In this document: piece by piece, positions 36,749 to 46,784 of the stretch
How the letters are laid out: each line of letters starts with the position of its first letter
Numbering within the stretch: position 1 is the first letter of the stretch
Assembly (NCBI RefSeq): GCF_012847335.1
Contig: NZ_JABBDX010000007.1
Span: forward strand, 1-64,000
Length of the DNA stretch: 64,000 nt
Origin: Psychrobacter sp. MF31
Lineage (GTDB): Bacteria; Pseudomonadota; Gammaproteobacteria; Pseudomonadales; Moraxellaceae
Reading direction: 5' to 3'
The notes under the pieces: generated by a model
Databases searched by the model: none
What the model was told of the DNA's origin: nothing
What the model saw: only the letters and a program-made list of their open reading frames with translations
Program-made: the position numbers and the translations under genes

Positions 36749-38266
36749 TTATTCAGCTAAAAAATCAGGAAGCTCCGCCGCTTGTTTTTCTAATTTTTTA
36801 AGTTTTTTCTTGCCAAGACCGCCTAAGACTTCAATAGCATGGCGCAATCGGTTCAACGTCATGTCCGCGCCAATGATCGCCATGGAATTCATCACCGGCG
36901 TTGAGGCAGTACTTCCGGCAATCGCCACAAAAAATGGCGCCATAAAATCGCGAAGTTTGATATCAAGGGCGCCTGATAAGCCTTTCATGATGGCAAAAAT
37001 GTTGTCTTCTGTCCAAGCAGGCAAGACTTCAAGCTGCCAAAGCGCCAATTGTAAAATCTCGATGATCTGCTCAGGGCTTAGCGATTTGTGGGCAAAATCG
37101 TCAGCGGTGATATTGGGTAGATTTTGAAAATAAAACCCACCCCAATTGACCGCATCCGACAACAGCTCAATTCGTGGCTGAATCGCGGCGGCAATGGCGG
37201 TCAATTTGTCGCTGTCATTTGCCCAAGCTAAGATTTTATCTTTTAATTCGCTTGGGGTTAATGCTCGCAGCCATTCGGCGTTAAGCCAATTTAATTTTTC
37301 AATATCAAAAATAGGACCGCCAAGCGAGACGCGCTGAATGTTAAAGCTTGCAATCATCTCATCTAAGGTAAATTTTTCGGCGTCATTGGGTAGGGAATAG
37401 CCCATGCGTCCTAGATAGTTTAATAGCGCTTCAGGCATCACGCCGGCATCACGGTAATAGGTGATGGAGGTAGGGTTTTTACGTTTGGACAGCTTTGATT
37501 TGTCGGGGTTTCGCAGTAGCGGCATGTGGCAAAGGGTTGGCATCTCCCAACCAAAATAGTCATAAAGCAGCTGATGCTTGGGCGCAGAGTTGAGCCATTC
37601 TTCGCCGCGAATGACGTGGCTAATTTGCATCAAATGGTCATCAACGACGTTGGCTAAATGGTAGGTCGGCAGACCATCGGCTTTGAGCAGCACTTGCATG
37701 TCCACTTGTGACCACGGAATCTCAACCACGCCGCGAAGCATGTCGTCAACGCGGCAGACGCCCTCGGTCGGAACGCGCATCCGGATAACAAACGGTTTGC
37801 CTTCAGCGACCATTTTGTCAGATTCTTCGCGGCTCAAATTGGCATATCTGCCATCATAGCGCGGCGTTTCGCCATTTGCCATTTGCGCCGCTCGCATGGC
37901 GTCAAGCTCATCGGTGGTACAAAAGCAGCGAAACGCATGACCGGCATCAAGCAATTGCTCCGCATGTTGTTTATAAATGTCCGCACGCTCGCTTTGGCGA
38001 TAGGGCGCATGGGCGCCGCCAACGTCAGGACCTTCGCTCCAATCAAGCCCCACCCAGCGCAGGGCGTCCAAAATCATTTGCTCAGATTGGGCGGTTGAGC
38101 GCTGCTGGTCGGTGTCCTCAATGCGCAAAATAAACTCGCCGCCATGAGCTTTGGCAAAGGCTAGATTAAATAAGGCAATATAAGCGGTTCCTACATGTGG
38201 AAATCCGGTAGGGGAGGGCGCAATTCGTGTACGAACAGGGCGAGAGCTTGCGATGGTTTGGGTCAT
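36749..38266 (-). CDS. gltX: Glutamate--tRNA ligase
   Basis: Class I synthetase that charges tRNA-Glu. The N-terminal catalytic domain begins [18 protein letters not shown] (HIGH variant HVGT at about 25-28) and carries the KLSKR signature (SKLSKRKNP, about 260). The C-terminal half is the helical anticodon-binding domain. Length 505 aa against 471 in E. coli. Only one gltX is seen, and tRNA-Glu is encoded immediately downstream on the same strand, separated by a terminator and its own promoter. Confidence 0.97.
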   Translation of the reverse strand: MTQTIASSRPVRTRIAPSPTGFPHVGTAYIALFNLAFAKAHGGEFILRIEDTDQQRSTAQSEQMILDALRWVGLDWSEGPDVGGAHAPYRQSERADIYKQHAEQLLDAGHAFRCFCTTDELDAMRAAQMANGETPRYDGRYANLSREESDKMVAEGKPFVIRMRVPTEGVCRVDDMLRGVVEIPWSQVDMQVLLKADGLPTYHLANVVDDHLMQISHVIRGEEWLNSAPKHQLLYDYFGWEMPTLCHMPLLRNPDKSKLSKRKNPTSITYYRDAGVMPEALLNYLGRMGYSLPNDAEKFTLDEMIASFNIQRVSLGGPIFDIEKLNWLNAEWLRALTPSELKDKILAWANDSDKLTAIAAAIQPRIELLSDAVNWGGFYFQNLPNITADDFAHKSLSPEQIIEILQLALWQLEVLPAWTEDNIFAIMKGLSGALDIKLRDFMAPFFVAIAGSTASTPVMNSMAIIGADMTLNRLRHAIEVLGGLGKKKLKKLEKQAAELPDFLAE

Positions 38267-38371
38267 AAAATTCTCATCATTGAAAAGGGGAAAATCAGGT
38301 CGAAAAATGCGCTAAAATAGCCTTATTATAACAAAGTTGCGGATTATTTTCGTGAAAAGCTCAGTTGCTGC

Positions 38372-38399
38372 TTGACTCGCGGTGTAGGCTTGCGATAAT
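38372..38399 (+). promoter_or_regulatory. Candidate promoter of the division and cell-wall cluster
   Basis: TTGACT (38372-38377), a 16-base spacer and GATAAT (38394-38399) preceded by TGC, an extended -10. A start near 38406 would lie just upstream of rsmH. No mraZ gene or MraZ box repeats are visible upstream. Confidence 0.65.
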
Positions 38400-38440
38400 A
38401 ACGCCTAAAAAAACCTAACTCATTTATTTTCTTCTAATTA

Positions 38441-39577
38441 TTGAGCCAATTTTCGCTCAAAAGTGAAGAAAATTTGGCAAATGTTCCTCCAAAGGTTGTG
38501 CCCGAAATGCAAAAAGACGCAAGTTTGACCACGTTGCCAATCAGCAAGACGATTGCAGAATCCAAGATCAACTCCAAGCAAGCTTTGACAGCCGATGACT
38601 TTTCTCATGATGCCGTGCTGTTAACTGAAACCGTAGCGGCGGTTTTGGGCGTCAAAAAACTGGCGCAAGAGAACGTGGCAAAGCCCGAAGCAAAACAGCA
38701 CGAAGGTATTTTTGTGGATGGCACGTTTGGTCGCGGTGGTCACAGCCGATTGCTGTTGTCGCAATTAAGCGCGGACTCAACGTTGATCGTTTTTGATAAA
38801 GACCCCACAGCAATTAGCGTTGCCAAGGATTTGGCGGCAACAGATCACCGAGTTCAAGTGGTTCATGACAGCTTTGCCACGCTCACTCAAAGCTTGGCGG
38901 CGCTTGATATTGATCGCGTTGATGGGATCATGGCGGATCTTGGCGTGTCCTCGCCGCAGCTTGATGATGGCAGCCGCGGCTTTAGCTTTATGCGAGATGG
39001 GTTGGTTGATATGCGAATGGACATAAGCCGTGGTCAGTCGGTCGGTGAGTGGCTGCAATCGGTGGATGAAACCACGCTTGCCGATGTGCTTTATGAGTTT
39101 GGTGAGGAACGCCACAGCAGACGGATTGCGCGCGCGATTAAGCAAATGGAAAGTTATGATTCCACGTTGAAATTAGCAGAAGTCATTAAACAAGCGCACC
39201 CCAACTGGCAAAAAGGCAAGCATCCGGCGACCCAAAGCTTTCAAGCCATGCGTATTTTTATCAATAACGAATTGGGTGATGTGGATGATTTTTTGGCGCA
39301 AAGCATTGGGGTATTAAAGTCAGGCGCTAATCTTGCGGTGATCAGCTTTCACTCTTTAGAGGATCGCCGAATTAAGCAGTTTTTTGCCCGCCACAGCAAA
39401 GGTCAATATCCTGAAGATGAGTTTTTGCCGATGCCGCCCAAGCGACCACGCTATTTTACGAAGCCCAAACGCGTGGCGGCAAGTAGCGCTGAGATTGCTA
39501 ACAATCCGCGATCAAGAAGTGCTTGGCTGCGATTTGCGACGCGAACTGAGGTACTATTAGCAAAAGATTGCGAATAA
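38441..39577 (+). CDS. rsmH: 16S rRNA (cytosine-1402-N4)-methyltransferase
   Basis: SAM-dependent enzyme that modifies C1402 in the ribosomal P site, and the first gene of the cluster. SAM motif FVDGTFGRGGHS (about 94-105), MADLGVSSPQLDD, DGLVDMRMD, FQAMRIFINNEL and AVISFHSLEDR are all family signatures. Length 378 aa against about 313: the N-terminus has about 50 extra polar residues and an insert near HDAVLLTETVAAVLGVKK. The start is unsettled: TTG 38441 lacks an SD, while ATG 38507 (residue 23) has AAAGG 11 bases upstream and also keeps the full domain. Confidence 0.95.
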   Translation: MSQFSLKSEENLANVPPKVVPEMQKDASLTTLPISKTIAESKINSKQALTADDFSHDAVLLTETVAAVLGVKKLAQENVAKPEAKQHEGIFVDGTFGRGGHSRLLLSQLSADSTLIVFDKDPTAISVAKDLAATDHRVQVVHDSFATLTQSLAALDIDRVDGIMADLGVSSPQLDDGSRGFSFMRDGLVDMRMDISRGQSVGEWLQSVDETTLADVLYEFGEERHSRRIARAIKQMESYDSTLKLAEVIKQAHPNWQKGKHPATQSFQAMRIFINNELGDVDDFLAQSIGVLKSGANLAVISFHSLEDRRIKQFFARHSKGQYPEDEFLPMPPKRPRYFTKPKRVAASSAEIANNPRSRSAWLRFATRTEVLLAKDCE

Positions 39578-39836
39578 TTGATGAATTTTTGCAAAAACTA
39601 TGTATCAATGCGCCACTGACTGTTAAAATTCTGTAATTATCGTCTGTTATTCTGCTTAAAATTTATCATTAAAATTTGTACAGAAACGAAAGCGGTCATT
39701 CAACGTCAATTGCGGGTAAATTTGCAAATTGACCCAAACATTTTATCAGCAAAAGACCCTGAGATCAGGTCGTCTTATCGGCTGATATTGGTATTTATGG
39801 TAATTATATTCAAGCGTGTTAATTTTTGAGAGCATC
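39578..39836. other. Gap between rsmH and ftsL with a palindrome
   Basis: These two genes usually abut or overlap; here 260 bases separate them. The gap contains an imperfect 22-base palindrome at 39714-39735 (GGGTAAATTTGCAAATTGACCC, two mismatches) and a partial dyad GACC/GGTC at 39758-39776. No small ORF is convincing. A promoter for ftsL onward could lie here. Confidence 0.5.
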
Positions 39837-40235
39837 ATGGCAGGATCAAACAAACCAAAAGCCACGTTCGCCAACAACAGCATTCATAACAGCATCGATG
39901 GCTTGGTGGGATTTCATTTTAATGCCGTGGGACTTTATGTGGCAGTGCTGTTGGCGATGGCGGTTCTCATCGTTTGGAGTGGCATTCGCACCGCAGAGCA
40001 GGTTCAGCAGTATCATCAGGATTATAAAACATTGCAAGATATGAAAAAACAAGAGCGCCTTTTGCAAGTTGAGCACCAGCGCTTATTGATCGAGCAGCAA
40101 ACCTTTAGTGCCACCCCGCAGATCGCTAGCCGAGCGGTGACCGAGCTTGGAATGTTCTCCCCAACGCTTGATGACAAGCTCATCATTCAGCCTGCTGCAC
40201 CAAAATCAAGCCAATCAGGAGGAGCGGGACAATGA
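39837..40235 (+). CDS. ftsL: Cell division protein FtsL
   Basis: Bitopic inner-membrane protein (132 aa) of the FtsQLB complex. It has an N-terminal cytoplasmic part of about 33 residues, one TM helix (about 36-57, YVAVLLAMAVLIVWSGI) and a short periplasmic coiled coil (QRLLIEQQ), ending in ASRAVTELGMFSPT, the typical FtsL end. Start set at ATG 39837 (MAGSNK); an in-frame GTG lies seven codons earlier. Its stop overlaps the ftsI start (ATGA). Identified more by position and pattern than by sequence. Confidence 0.88.
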   Translation: MAGSNKPKATFANNSIHNSIDGLVGFHFNAVGLYVAVLLAMAVLIVWSGIRTAEQVQQYHQDYKTLQDMKKQERLLQVEHQRLLIEQQTFSATPQIASRAVTELGMFSPTLDDKLIIQPAAPKSSQSGGAGQ

Positions 40236-42427
40236 GCAAATCCCCAATCACTCCTGATGACAGCAAAACCAAAAAGCAAGCAAGCGCTGGTCTTAAAAAG
40301 TCAGGGATCAAAGCCACGCCAAAAAGCTCTAAAAAATCGATCATTAATGGCACGATTAAAGGCGCTGCGCCATCAAATGCCGCTCGCAAAAAGCAGATCA
40401 GCCAAGGCACCAAATCAGTCACCTCAGGAAACAAATCGCGAAGCAATAAAACCAATCAGCGCTCAAGTAAGATTGCAGGGCGGATCAAAAAGCACGACAA
40501 GCGCGAGCTTCAAGGCGCTTATACCAGCGTTAAAAACCGTGATCGCAACAAACAAGTCTTTAGTAAGCCCTCAGGCGCCTCCAAACGCGGCAGCATCGAC
40601 AGCGATAAAAACCGCTTTTTTACCATTTGGATTTTAGCGGGGTTATTATTGGTAGGATTGACGGGTCGCGCGTATTATTTGCAAGTTGCCAATGCTCAAT
40701 TTTACCAAGATAAAGGCAATCAGCTCATCACCAGCGTTCGCTCGCAGCCCTCTTATCGCGGCATGATTACCGATCGTAATGAGTTGCCGCTTGCGGTAAG
40801 CGCGCCGCTTGCGACCGTATCGTTTAGCCCGCATGATTATGCTCGTGAATATTACGAATTAAAGCGCATCATTGCTGCCAATCCGGACAAGCCAAAAATG
40901 CAAGAGCGCATGCAAAAGCGCTTGGATAAAATGGATTTGAACCGCTTAGCGGCGGTTGTTGGTATTCCAGTTGCCAATTTGCAAAAAGCCGTTGCCATTG
41001 ATCCAAACGTTGATGTCACCAACGAGGAGGCAGTAAAAGCTGCCTTGCCTTCAGGGGCAGGATCGCATTATTTACCGCTTCTTAGCAAAGTCACCCCTGA
41101 GATCGCCCAAAGTGTCAGCGACCTTGATTTTGTGGGCGTCAATGAAAAACACTTCTTTCAGCGCTATTATCCGCAGCCACAGCCAAACGCTCAGCTTTTA
41201 GGATTTATGGGTCAAAACGCCAACGATCCAGAAGGCGGCTATGAAGGTCGCGCCGGAATTGAGCGTCAATTTGAGTCAAAGCTTGCCGGCGAAGCAGGAA
41301 AAGTTTTGGTGTTAAAAGATGCCAAACAAAACAGCTTAAAAGAGCTTAAGCAAATCAAAGCAGAAGTTCCGGGGCAAAATGTTGCATTGACCATCGACTC
41401 GCGATTGCAGTATTTGCTTTATAAAGAGCTTGAAAAAGCAGGTCGCTTGCAGCAAGCGCGCTGGTCAACGGGAATGGTAGTTGATGTTCAAACCGGCGAG
41501 GTGCTGGCGCTTTCCACCTGGCCGTCATTTAACTCCAACAATTTAAATGAGATGACCGGTGAAAATCAGCGCAACCGAGCGCTGCTTGATGTGTTTGAAC
41601 CAGGCTCGGTGATGAAGCCATTCACCGTTGCCGCCGCTTTAGATTCTGGAAAATATACTGCGCGCTCCTTGATTGACACCAATCCTGGATCGATTCGCGT
41701 TCCAGGCTATACCATCCGCGATCATAACAATTTAGGCATTATTAATCTTGCCACTTTGCTGCAAAAATCAAGTAACGTCGCCTCCACCAAAATTGCGCTA
41801 TCGCTACCGCCTGATGGCATCACCAACATGCAAAAGCAGTTTGGTTTTGGTGCCAAAACGCCGCTAAATTTCCCAGGAGAAGGTAGCGGTCTTGTCGCCA
41901 CGCCAAAAGAAAAAGAAATCGCGCGCCGAGCGACCGTCAGTTACGGTTATGGTCTGCAAGTTACCTTAGCGCAAATCGCGCAAGCTTATGCCGCGCTTGG
42001 AGCAGGCGGCGTCATTCATCCGCTTAGCATCGTAAAAGACGACAAGCCAACGCCAAGTCGTCGCATCATGGCGCATGACCAAGCTATGGCGATCGTTCAA
42101 ATGCTCGAGTCGGTCACGGTTCCGGGTGGAACGGCAACGGCGGCGGCAATCGATGGCTACCGCGTGGCAGGCAAAACTGGAACCTCGCGCCGGATCAACC
42201 CTGAGGGCGGCTATTATACCGATCAGTACCGAAACGTCTTTGCCGGCATCGTCCCTGCGTCAAACCCAAGGCTTGTTGGCGTGATTTTGGTGGAAGACCC
42301 GCGCGGTCAGCTTTACGCTGGTTTGACCTCAGCGCCTGTGTTTCATAACGTGATGAAAGAGGCGCTGCGACTTTATAACGTGCCGCTTGACAAACCACTT
42401 GCCATTAAAGCGCCAAGCAAATCATAA
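40232..42427 (+). CDS. ftsI: Septal peptidoglycan transpeptidase FtsI (PBP3) with a long basic N-terminus
   Basis: Class B penicillin-binding protein that cross-links septal peptidoglycan. TM anchor at about 129-147. The pedestal domain is followed by the transpeptidase with SVMK (Ser459), SSN (KSSNVAS) and KTGTS (648-652). Length 731 aa against 588 in E. coli. The difference is mainly the first 125 residues, which are Lys/Arg/Ser-rich, without hydrophobic stretches, cytoplasmic and surely disordered. The frame overlaps ftsL by 4 bases, so the long start is supported by coupling; no good later start precedes the TM. Beta-lactam target. Confidence 0.97.
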   Translation: MSKSPITPDDSKTKKQASAGLKKSGIKATPKSSKKSIINGTIKGAAPSNAARKKQISQGTKSVTSGNKSRSNKTNQRSSKIAGRIKKHDKRELQGAYTSVKNRDRNKQVFSKPSGASKRGSIDSDKNRFFTIWILAGLLLVGLTGRAYYLQVANAQFYQDKGNQLITSVRSQPSYRGMITDRNELPLAVSAPLATVSFSPHDYAREYYELKRIIAANPDKPKMQERMQKRLDKMDLNRLAAVVGIPVANLQKAVAIDPNVDVTNEEAVKAALPSGAGSHYLPLLSKVTPEIAQSVSDLDFVGVNEKHFFQRYYPQPQPNAQLLGFMGQNANDPEGGYEGRAGIERQFESKLAGEAGKVLVLKDAKQNSLKELKQIKAEVPGQNVALTIDSRLQYLLYKELEKAGRLQQARWSTGMVVDVQTGEVLALSTWPSFNSNNLNEMTGENQRNRALLDVFEPGSVMKPFTVAAALDSGKYTARSLIDTNPGSIRVPGYTIRDHNNLGIINLATLLQKSSNVASTKIALSLPPDGITNMQKQFGFGAKTPLNFPGEGSGLVATPKEKEIARRATVSYGYGLQVTLAQIAQAYAALGAGGVIHPLSIVKDDKPTPSRRIMAHDQAMAIVQMLESVTVPGGTATAAAIDGYRVAGKTGTSRRINPEGGYYTDQYRNVFAGIVPASNPRLVGVILVEDPRGQLYAGLTSAPVFHNVMKEALRLYNVPLDKPLAIKAPSKS

Positions 42428-42458
42428 CTAGGTTTTGCCAATCGATGAGGATGTTTTC

Positions 42459-44078
42459 ATGTTGCCTGCTTCTCAACACTCCATTACGGTGACTTTGTCG
42501 CAGTTGTTATCAACAGTGCCCAATTTAACGGCTGAACCTTTAACCGATATCTTGGCAAATGATCCTGAAACTTGGGCAAAAATAAAAGACATTTCGTTTG
42601 CAAGTTTTGTTTTGGATAGCCGAAATCTTGCGCCAAATGATGTTTTTGTGCTGTTAAAAAGCCACTCCAATAACAAGACTAAAAGCGCGGATTATTTACG
42701 CCAAGCAGCAACGACGGCGGCAATGATCCTAACTGAGATTGACCCAAAAACGCTGTTGGCAAAGGATGAGTTGGAATCACTGAGCTTATCTTGCCCGGTT
42801 ATTTTTGTGCCCCATATTCGCCAAATTTTGGGAAGCCTGATTCAATTAAACTTGCAAGCAAACTTGCCGCAAGTGCTGCCAACTGTGGTGGCAGTGACCG
42901 GAACCAATGGCAAAACGACGATCAGTCAGCTGGTCGCTCAGCTTAGTGAGCTTGCTGGTAAAAGCAGCGCGGTGATGGGAACGGCGGGAAATGGCAGGCT
43001 CAATCACTTGGTTCAAGCAAGCCATACCACAGGGGATGCCAGTCTTGTTCAGCAGTTTTTATATCAACTGGGACAAGAGTGTGCGGCTGTGTTGGCGCTT
43101 GAAGCCAGCTCGCACGGTTTGGATCAACTGCGATTGCAAGGCGTTCCGATCAGCACCGCCATTTTTACCAATTTAAGCCGCGATCATTTAGATTACCATG
43201 CTTCAATGGAGGAGTACGCGGCAGCAAAAGCGCGCCTTTTTGACAAAACGTATTTTCCGACATTAACCCATGCCATCATCAATCTTGATGATGACTTTGC
43301 CGCATTAATGATCCAAACCGCGCAAAAAAGCGATCTTGAGGTTTGGACTTATAGCTTAAATCCTACCGCAAAAGCCACGTTTGTTGCCACCAATATTGCC
43401 CCAAGTTTGGATGGCGTCACCATTGAGATTCAAAGTCCGTTTGGCAAGTCTCAAGTCACAAGTCCGCTATTAGGGCGCTTTAACGTTGCCAATTTAATCG
43501 CAGCAATGGCAGCGGTAGCAACTTTGGGGGTTGATTTTAATGAGCTTCAAGCGCTCGTTCCCAAACTTCATGGCGCGATGGGTCGGATGCAGCGCGTGGC
43601 GTCAAATGAAGGCTGCTTTATCGTTGATTATGCCCATACGCCCGATGCGCTCACCCAAGTGCTTACCAGCTTAAAGGCGCATTGCAGCGGTACACTTTGG
43701 GCGGTGTTTGGCTGCGGCGGCGACCGTGATCGCGGTAAGCGACCTTTAATGGCACAGGCAGGACTTGCCGCGGCTGATCGTGTGGTGTTGACTTCGGACA
43801 ACCCAAGATCGGAAGACCCTAAGCAAATTTTAGCAGACATGCAAGCTGGATTAACCTCGGCGCAATTGGCAAACGCAAAAATTGAGCCGAACCGAAAAGC
43901 GGCGATTGATTGGGTCGTCAGCCAAGCTTGTGCCGATGATATCGTGGTCATCGCCGGAAAAGGTCATGAAACGTATCAAGAAATTAAAGGCGTTCGTTAT
44001 GATTTTGATGACAGCCAAGTGTTGGCTGATGCGCTTACGATTCATCAAAACCGCGCTTTTTCAGCATCGCCAAATTAA
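42459..44078 (+). CDS. murE: UDP-N-acetylmuramoyl-tripeptide synthetase (meso-DAP ligase)
   Basis: Adds meso-diaminopimelate to UDP-MurNAc-L-Ala-D-Glu. Mur-ligase ATP loop GTNGKTT (about 147-153), EASSHGLDQLRL, the FDYAHTPDAL-type segment (IVDYAHTPDAL) and the meso-DAP recognition motif DNPR (SDNPRSEDP) are visible. Start ATG 42459 (GATGAGG upstream); a TTG eight codons earlier is open. Length 539 aa, above the E. coli 495, due to a longer N-terminal domain. It sits 31 bases after ftsI. Confidence 0.97.
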   Translation: MLPASQHSITVTLSQLLSTVPNLTAEPLTDILANDPETWAKIKDISFASFVLDSRNLAPNDVFVLLKSHSNNKTKSADYLRQAATTAAMILTEIDPKTLLAKDELESLSLSCPVIFVPHIRQILGSLIQLNLQANLPQVLPTVVAVTGTNGKTTISQLVAQLSELAGKSSAVMGTAGNGRLNHLVQASHTTGDASLVQQFLYQLGQECAAVLALEASSHGLDQLRLQGVPISTAIFTNLSRDHLDYHASMEEYAAAKARLFDKTYFPTLTHAIINLDDDFAALMIQTAQKSDLEVWTYSLNPTAKATFVATNIAPSLDGVTIEIQSPFGKSQVTSPLLGRFNVANLIAAMAAVATLGVDFNELQALVPKLHGAMGRMQRVASNEGCFIVDYAHTPDALTQVLTSLKAHCSGTLWAVFGCGGDRDRGKRPLMAQAGLAAADRVVLTSDNPRSEDPKQILADMQAGLTSAQLANAKIEPNRKAAIDWVVSQACADDIVVIAGKGHETYQEIKGVRYDFDDSQVLADALTIHQNRAFSASPN

Positions 44079-44120
44079 AAAATTTATCGTGTAAATAGGT
44101 CAGTGACCAAGGGATGTATT

Positions 44121-45566
44121 ATGACAGCGCAAACCCAGCCTCAACACTTAGCCGCGCCTAAGCTGTTTGATTGGAATTCACAGCGATTATTGCAAGCGAC
44201 GTCATCGCTTTTGGGGCAGTGGTATGAGCCAAATCTTGCTGCCATTGATCATATTAATAGCCCGTTTATTATCACGGACACCCGAAAATTAAAATCCGGC
44301 GACCTCTTTTTGGCGATCAAAGGCGATCATTTTGATGGTCACGATTATTTGCAAACGGCGGCAGATTTGGGTGCGGTGGCAGCAATTGTCAGCACGCCAA
44401 CTCAAGCGGATATCCCGCAATTGGTTGTGAGCGATACGCGATTGGCGCTTGGGCAGTTGGCGGCGTTTCGGCGGCGCGCTCATCCTGATTTGACCGTGAT
44501 TGCGCTGACCGGATCAAGCGGCAAAACGACCTGCAAAGAGATGCTTGGCAGTATTTTTGAGCGCCTATCCCCAACGCTCATTACCCGTGGCAATCTCAAT
44601 AATGACTTGGGCGCGCCCATGATGCTGCTTGAATTGTCTGATCATCAGCGCTTTGCCGTGATCGAGCTTGGTGCCAATCATGTTGGCGAGATTGCGTATT
44701 GTGCAGCGATCGTTGATCCTGACGTGGCTTGCGTGTTAAACATTGGCAGCGCGCATTTGGGCGAATTTGGCAGCCGCGATGCCATTTGCCGTGCCAAATC
44801 TGAGATTTTTCAAACGCCAAATCACGATAAAGTAGGCATCGTTCCTGATAATGATGAATTTGCCGCCGCTTTACGACAAACGGCGCAGCAATATTGCCGC
44901 CAAGTGATTGGCTTTGGAAAAACGCAGGTGACAGCCAACCAAGTTCAGCTCAATGCTGAGGGCAGTGAATTTGTGTTAACGATCAATGAGCAATCCATGC
45001 CAGTCAAATTGCCATTATCAGGCGCTCATAATGTAGAAAATGCGCTTGCTGCGGCTGCTTGCGCCCATGCCGTTGGCATTGACATTCAAGACATCATCAG
45101 CGGTCTTGAGCGCGCCCGACCAGCAAAAGGTCGTTTGGTCAGCAAAGCCTTTGGTCAGCATCAATTGATTGATGACACGTATAATGCCAATCCGCATTCC
45201 GTTCGCGCCGCCGCTCACGTGCTAGCCGCGCAATCAGGTCACAAAATTATGGTATTAGGCGACATTGCTGAGCTTGGAGACGCCGCCGCCGAGGAGCATT
45301 TTGAGGTCGGCAAAGCGGTTGCTCAATCTGGAGTGGATCACTTTTTTGCTGTAGGCGAATTTGCAAGCGACAGCGTTAAAGGCGCGCAATCGGCAGGATT
45401 AATCAGTTCGGCGGCATTTTTAACCAAAGCTGAGCTTTTAGACGATCTTAAGCGCTATTTGCAAGACCAAGCCTCAACGCCTGATGGCAAGCCTTGTACC
45501 ATTTTATTTAAAGGGTCGCGAACCATGCAAATGGAAACCCTGATCGATGCGCTAGTTGAGGAGTAG
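44121..45566 (+). CDS. murF: UDP-N-acetylmuramoyl-tripeptide--D-alanyl-D-alanine ligase
   Basis: Adds D-Ala-D-Ala to complete the muramyl pentapeptide. DTRKLKSGDLFLAIKG marks the N-terminal UDP-binding domain, GSSGKTTCKEM is the ATP loop, followed by RGNLNNDLGAPM, ELGANHVGEI and IDDTYNANPHSV. Start at ATG 44121 with AAGGGATG upstream (an in-frame GTG lies six codons earlier). Length 481 aa against 452 in E. coli. Order murE-murF-mraY is the standard one. Confidence 0.97.
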   Translation: MTAQTQPQHLAAPKLFDWNSQRLLQATSSLLGQWYEPNLAAIDHINSPFIITDTRKLKSGDLFLAIKGDHFDGHDYLQTAADLGAVAAIVSTPTQADIPQLVVSDTRLALGQLAAFRRRAHPDLTVIALTGSSGKTTCKEMLGSIFERLSPTLITRGNLNNDLGAPMMLLELSDHQRFAVIELGANHVGEIAYCAAIVDPDVACVLNIGSAHLGEFGSRDAICRAKSEIFQTPNHDKVGIVPDNDEFAAALRQTAQQYCRQVIGFGKTQVTANQVQLNAEGSEFVLTINEQSMPVKLPLSGAHNVENALAAAACAHAVGIDIQDIISGLERARPAKGRLVSKAFGQHQLIDDTYNANPHSVRAAAHVLAAQSGHKIMVLGDIAELGDAAAEEHFEVGKAVAQSGVDHFFAVGEFASDSVKGAQSAGLISSAAFLTKAELLDDLKRYLQDQASTPDGKPCTILFKGSRTMQMETLIDALVEE

Positions 45567-45569
45567 ACG

Positions 45570-46688
45570 GTGTTATTTTGGTTGTTTAGCTGGCTTGGTC
45601 AGTATTATTTGCCGTTTTCCGCGGTGTCCTCATTAACCTTGCGAGCGCTGCTTTCTGTGATCACCGCGCTTGGCTTTAGCATGGTTTTTGGCAAGCAAGT
45701 CATCAATCGCTTGCGAGCGCTCAAATACGGTCAGGCTATCCGCAACGACGGTCCGCAGTCGCATTTGGCAAAAACTGGAACGCCGACCATGGGCGGGGTG
45801 CTGATTTTAAGCGCTATTGGCGTCTCCACCTTACTTTGGGCGCGGCTGACCAACCCTTATGTTTGGATTTTGCTGGTGGTCATGGTTATTTTTGGCGCGG
45901 TCGGCTGGGCAGATGACTGGCTTAAAATCAAGTATAAAGACCCCAAAGGCTTAATTGCCCGCAAAAAATACTTTTGGCTGTCCATGGGGGCGCTGTTTGT
46001 TGGCATCTCTTTGTATTATATTGCCATTCAGCAGCCAAATCCCATCACCACGCGCGAGATGCAAGACTTATTGATCCCAATTTTTAAAGATTGGATGATT
46101 GCGTTTTCTGCCGTGCCGTTTGGTATTGGATTTATCATTTTCACCTACTTTGTGATTAATGGCGCATCAAACGCAGTGAACTTAACCGATGGTTTAGACG
46201 GCTTGGCAATATTGCCCGTCGTTTTGGTTGCCGCAGGGCTTGGCGCGATGGCGTATGTGTCAGGCGATGTTCGCTTTGCCGATTATTTGCACGTGCCTTA
46301 TATTGCTTACAATTCAGAAGTCATCATCGTTTGTGGGGCAATGATTGGCGCAGGGCTTGGCTTTTTATGGTTTAACGCCCATCCGGCGCAAGTATTTATG
46401 GGCGATGTCGGCGCGCTGGCTTTAGGTGCGATGCTTGGCACGATCGCGGTGATGACCCGCCAAGAAATCGCCTTTGCCATCATGGGCGGGCTGTTCGTTG
46501 CTGAAGCGTTGTCTGTTATGCTTCAAGTGGGTTCATACAAACTTCGTAAAAAACGCGTGTTTCGAATGGCGCCCTTGCATCACCATTTTGAAGAAATTGG
46601 CTGGAAAGAAACGCAAGTGGTGGCAAGGTTTTGGATTATTGCCATTGTCCTTGTCGTGCTTGGACTCATGACTCTAAAATTGCGCTAA
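45570..46688 (+). CDS. mraY: Phospho-N-acetylmuramoyl-pentapeptide transferase
   Basis: Ten-helix inner-membrane enzyme that transfers the muramyl pentapeptide phosphate to undecaprenyl phosphate, making lipid [20 protein letters not shown] (about 52-70), the [13 protein letters not shown] Asp-pair loop, [13 protein letters not shown] and GDVGALALG are diagnostic; the C-terminal loop has the HHHFE His cluster ([12 protein letters not shown]). GTG start 45570, 3 bases after murF, with GAGGAG overlapping the murF end. Length 372 aa. Last gene of this block: a terminator follows instead of murD. Confidence 0.98.
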   Translation: MLFWLFSWLGQYYLPFSAVSSLTLRALLSVITALGFSMVFGKQVINRLRALKYGQAIRNDGPQSHLAKTGTPTMGGVLILSAIGVSTLLWARLTNPYVWILLVVMVIFGAVGWADDWLKIKYKDPKGLIARKKYFWLSMGALFVGISLYYIAIQQPNPITTREMQDLLIPIFKDWMIAFSAVPFGIGFIIFTYFVINGASNAVNLTDGLDGLAILPVVLVAAGLGAMAYVSGDVRFADYLHVPYIAYNSEVIIVCGAMIGAGLGFLWFNAHPAQVFMGDVGALALGAMLGTIAVMTRQEIAFAIMGGLFVAEALSVMLQVGSYKLRKKRVFRMAPLHHHFEEIGWKETQVVARFWIIAIVLVVLGLMTLKLR

Positions 46689-46699
46689 AAAAACAAGCA

Positions 46700-46736
46700 A
46701 AAAAAAGCCATTTGAATCAAAATGGCTTTTTTTTTG
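46700..46736 (+). terminator. Terminator ending the rsmH-mraY block
   Basis: AAAAGCCATTT, GAATCA and AAATGGCTTTT form an 11-bp stem followed by a long T run, 12 bases after mraY. It marks the break in the cell-wall cluster. Confidence 0.9.
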
Positions 46737-46784
46737 GTAAACGGTTAAGATTGCGCTATATTTTTAGCTGCTATTGAGGCGATT

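Noticed and set aside
38200-38440. mraZ upstream of rsmH
   Set aside because: No frame with the MraZ motifs exists between gltX and rsmH.
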